A stretch of 64,000 bases of DNA from contig OV277856.1 in NCBI GenBank assembly GCA_922989275.2, forward strand, positions 101,115,038 to 101,179,037, written 5' to 3'. Each line of letters starts with the position of its first letter. Within the stretch, counting starts at the first letter, position 1. This stretch comes from Gari tellinella. Lineage: Eukaryota; Mollusca; Bivalvia; Cardiida; Psammobiidae. Made by a program: the position numbers and the translations under genes. Of this stretch, positions 63,125 to 64,000 are shown one piece after another. Under the pieces are notes generated by a model. It did no database searches. It was not told where the DNA came from and saw only the letters and a list, made by a program, of their open reading frames with translations.

Positions 63125-63260
63125 TTTAACCCTTCTCTTCCTCACCCCGTGTATAATGGTTATTTGTAAGCAGTTTGGATACTGATCAGGCGCCGCTAAA
63201 TGCGGCGTCTGATCAGGATCAAAACTGATTGACACTCATTTATATAAGTCAAAATACATG
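63125..63260 (+). mobile_element. Family B element, core well preserved
   Basis: CCCTTCTCTTCCTCACC left end, core 1 (GGATACTGATCAGGCGCCG and mirror with GCTAAATGCGGC centre), then TTGACACTCATT. The right end is lost. Confidence 0.65.
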
Positions 63261-63517
63261 TACCTACAATTTAATTTGAGAAATACAAGCAGTTGATATT
63301 TCTTAAATTTATGACGTCATTAGCCTGTTTTAAAAAGCTATGGTTATGAACGTTTCATCCTTGCACAGACAAGACCGACTACACTCAAAAGTCGACTTTG
63401 CAAACAGGTAGGATCCATCAGTCAAAACCATTAAAACATGAACATGGCTTTAAATTTTATAATACAGATTGTTGCAAAAGATATTTTGTCGGCGAAACGA
63501 CTTAACCCTCTCGGGAA

Positions 63518-63676
63518 CCGCTCAAAATCCCCTTGGTCAAAATCCCCTTGGTCCAAAATTGATAGGGTAGTCAAAATCCCCTTGGTCAAAATTGCATGTA
63601 GTCAAAATCCCCTTGATGAAAATTTCAGGGAAGTCAAAATCCCCTTGATGGGTGGTCAAAATCCCCTTGGTAAGGA
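63518..63676. repeat. Dispersed 15-mer TCAAAATCCCCTTGG
   Basis: Seven copies or close variants of TCAAAATCCCCTTG(G/A) in 160 bases, separated by spacers of unequal length (0 to about 20 bases). The 94-codon open frame here is a product of the repeat. Confidence 0.8.
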
Positions 63677-64000
63677 AATAATTCTGAGGTTTGATCAGGA
63701 ACCAGACTGGGAGCCAACATAGTGAAATTGAGGTGAAATCGATTGTAAACAGTTGGATTTTGATAAGTGCAATGAATTACTCTTCAAGTTGGATTTTAAG
63801 CATGATCCAAACTGAGTGCAAAATGATTTTAATACAGTGAAAATGATAGATGGATCCTGACTATTGCATTGAATAAGTTATAGTTATGATCAGATCCAAC
63901 AGTTGGACTTAAAACTTTACCCACAAAATGATTGCCAATACATGTAGTTAAAACCTGACAATTTAAGTGTGCTGATAATTTTGTGGTTATACCAGTAATC
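63677..64000. other. No gene seen
   Basis: Repeated GGATCCTGA/GGATTTTGAT fragments resemble isolated core-1 arms (63735, 63852), too short to call. Confidence 0.4.

Overview
The window is repeat-dense, AT-rich DNA from an animal nuclear genome, most likely a bivalve mollusc. That assignment is an inference from the kind of repeats present: a Ty3/gypsy LTR retrotransposon, many short foldback elements, frequent TACATGTA palindromes and a GGGCCCGTTTCATAAA-ended element family. I found no host protein-coding gene that I can support. Nearly all short open frames outside the retrotransposon come from repeated foldback DNA or simple sequence.

The only recognisable protein-coding unit is an LTR retrotransposon at 22486-32468, flanked by the 5-bp target duplication TAATT. 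It has LTRs of about 1.13 kb, a primer-binding site matching tRNA-Pro, a gag with a SCAN-like capsid and zinc knuckle, a DTG protease, then integrase, and only after that reverse transcriptase and RNase H. Integrase upstream of RT is the unusual order of the Gmr1 group of Ty3/gypsy elements. This copy is dead: it has two in-frame stops, two frame breaks and a small RNase H deletion. Its 3' LTR is split by a 3.09-kb DNA element (29348-32438, target duplication TTA, about 30-bp terminal inverted repeats, arrays of CGTG/CACG motifs near the ends) that itself holds older repeats.

The rest is a mosaic of non-autonomous foldback elements, lettered here for reference. A: CAGTGGAGAA ends, TA target, about 245 bp, some 18 near-complete copies. 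B: CCCTTTCACCGCC ends, TTAA target. C: CAGNGNTCCCTCTCTACAACGA ends, TA. D: CCCTTTCCCC ends, TTAA. E: CAGTNAAACCTCTCTATTACGACC-like ends, TA. F: CAGGGCTGCCAT ends. G: CAGTCGAANCTCGATA ends, TA. H: CAGTACTGAACCTTATTAAA ends, TA. I: CAGGGNCCCGTTTCATAAA ends. J to P: single or few-copy foldbacks. Families with unrelated ends share the same central palindromes. Core 1 (TTTGGATCC-GATCAGACGCCG type) sits in A, B and C. Core 2 (AGCTTAAAGCAGG-GTAAAGCAGAATGCG type) sits in D, E and F.

Two further foldback elements (49486-50009 and 60864-61612) carry tRNA-like RNA polymerase III cassettes with A box, B box and a T-run. A 5.3-kb minisatellite of 30-bp units occupies 51962-57285, with internal duplications at 480 bp, about 1.6-1.7 kb and 2521 bp. 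Nested, abutting, filled and empty copies allow insertion order and target sites to be read directly.
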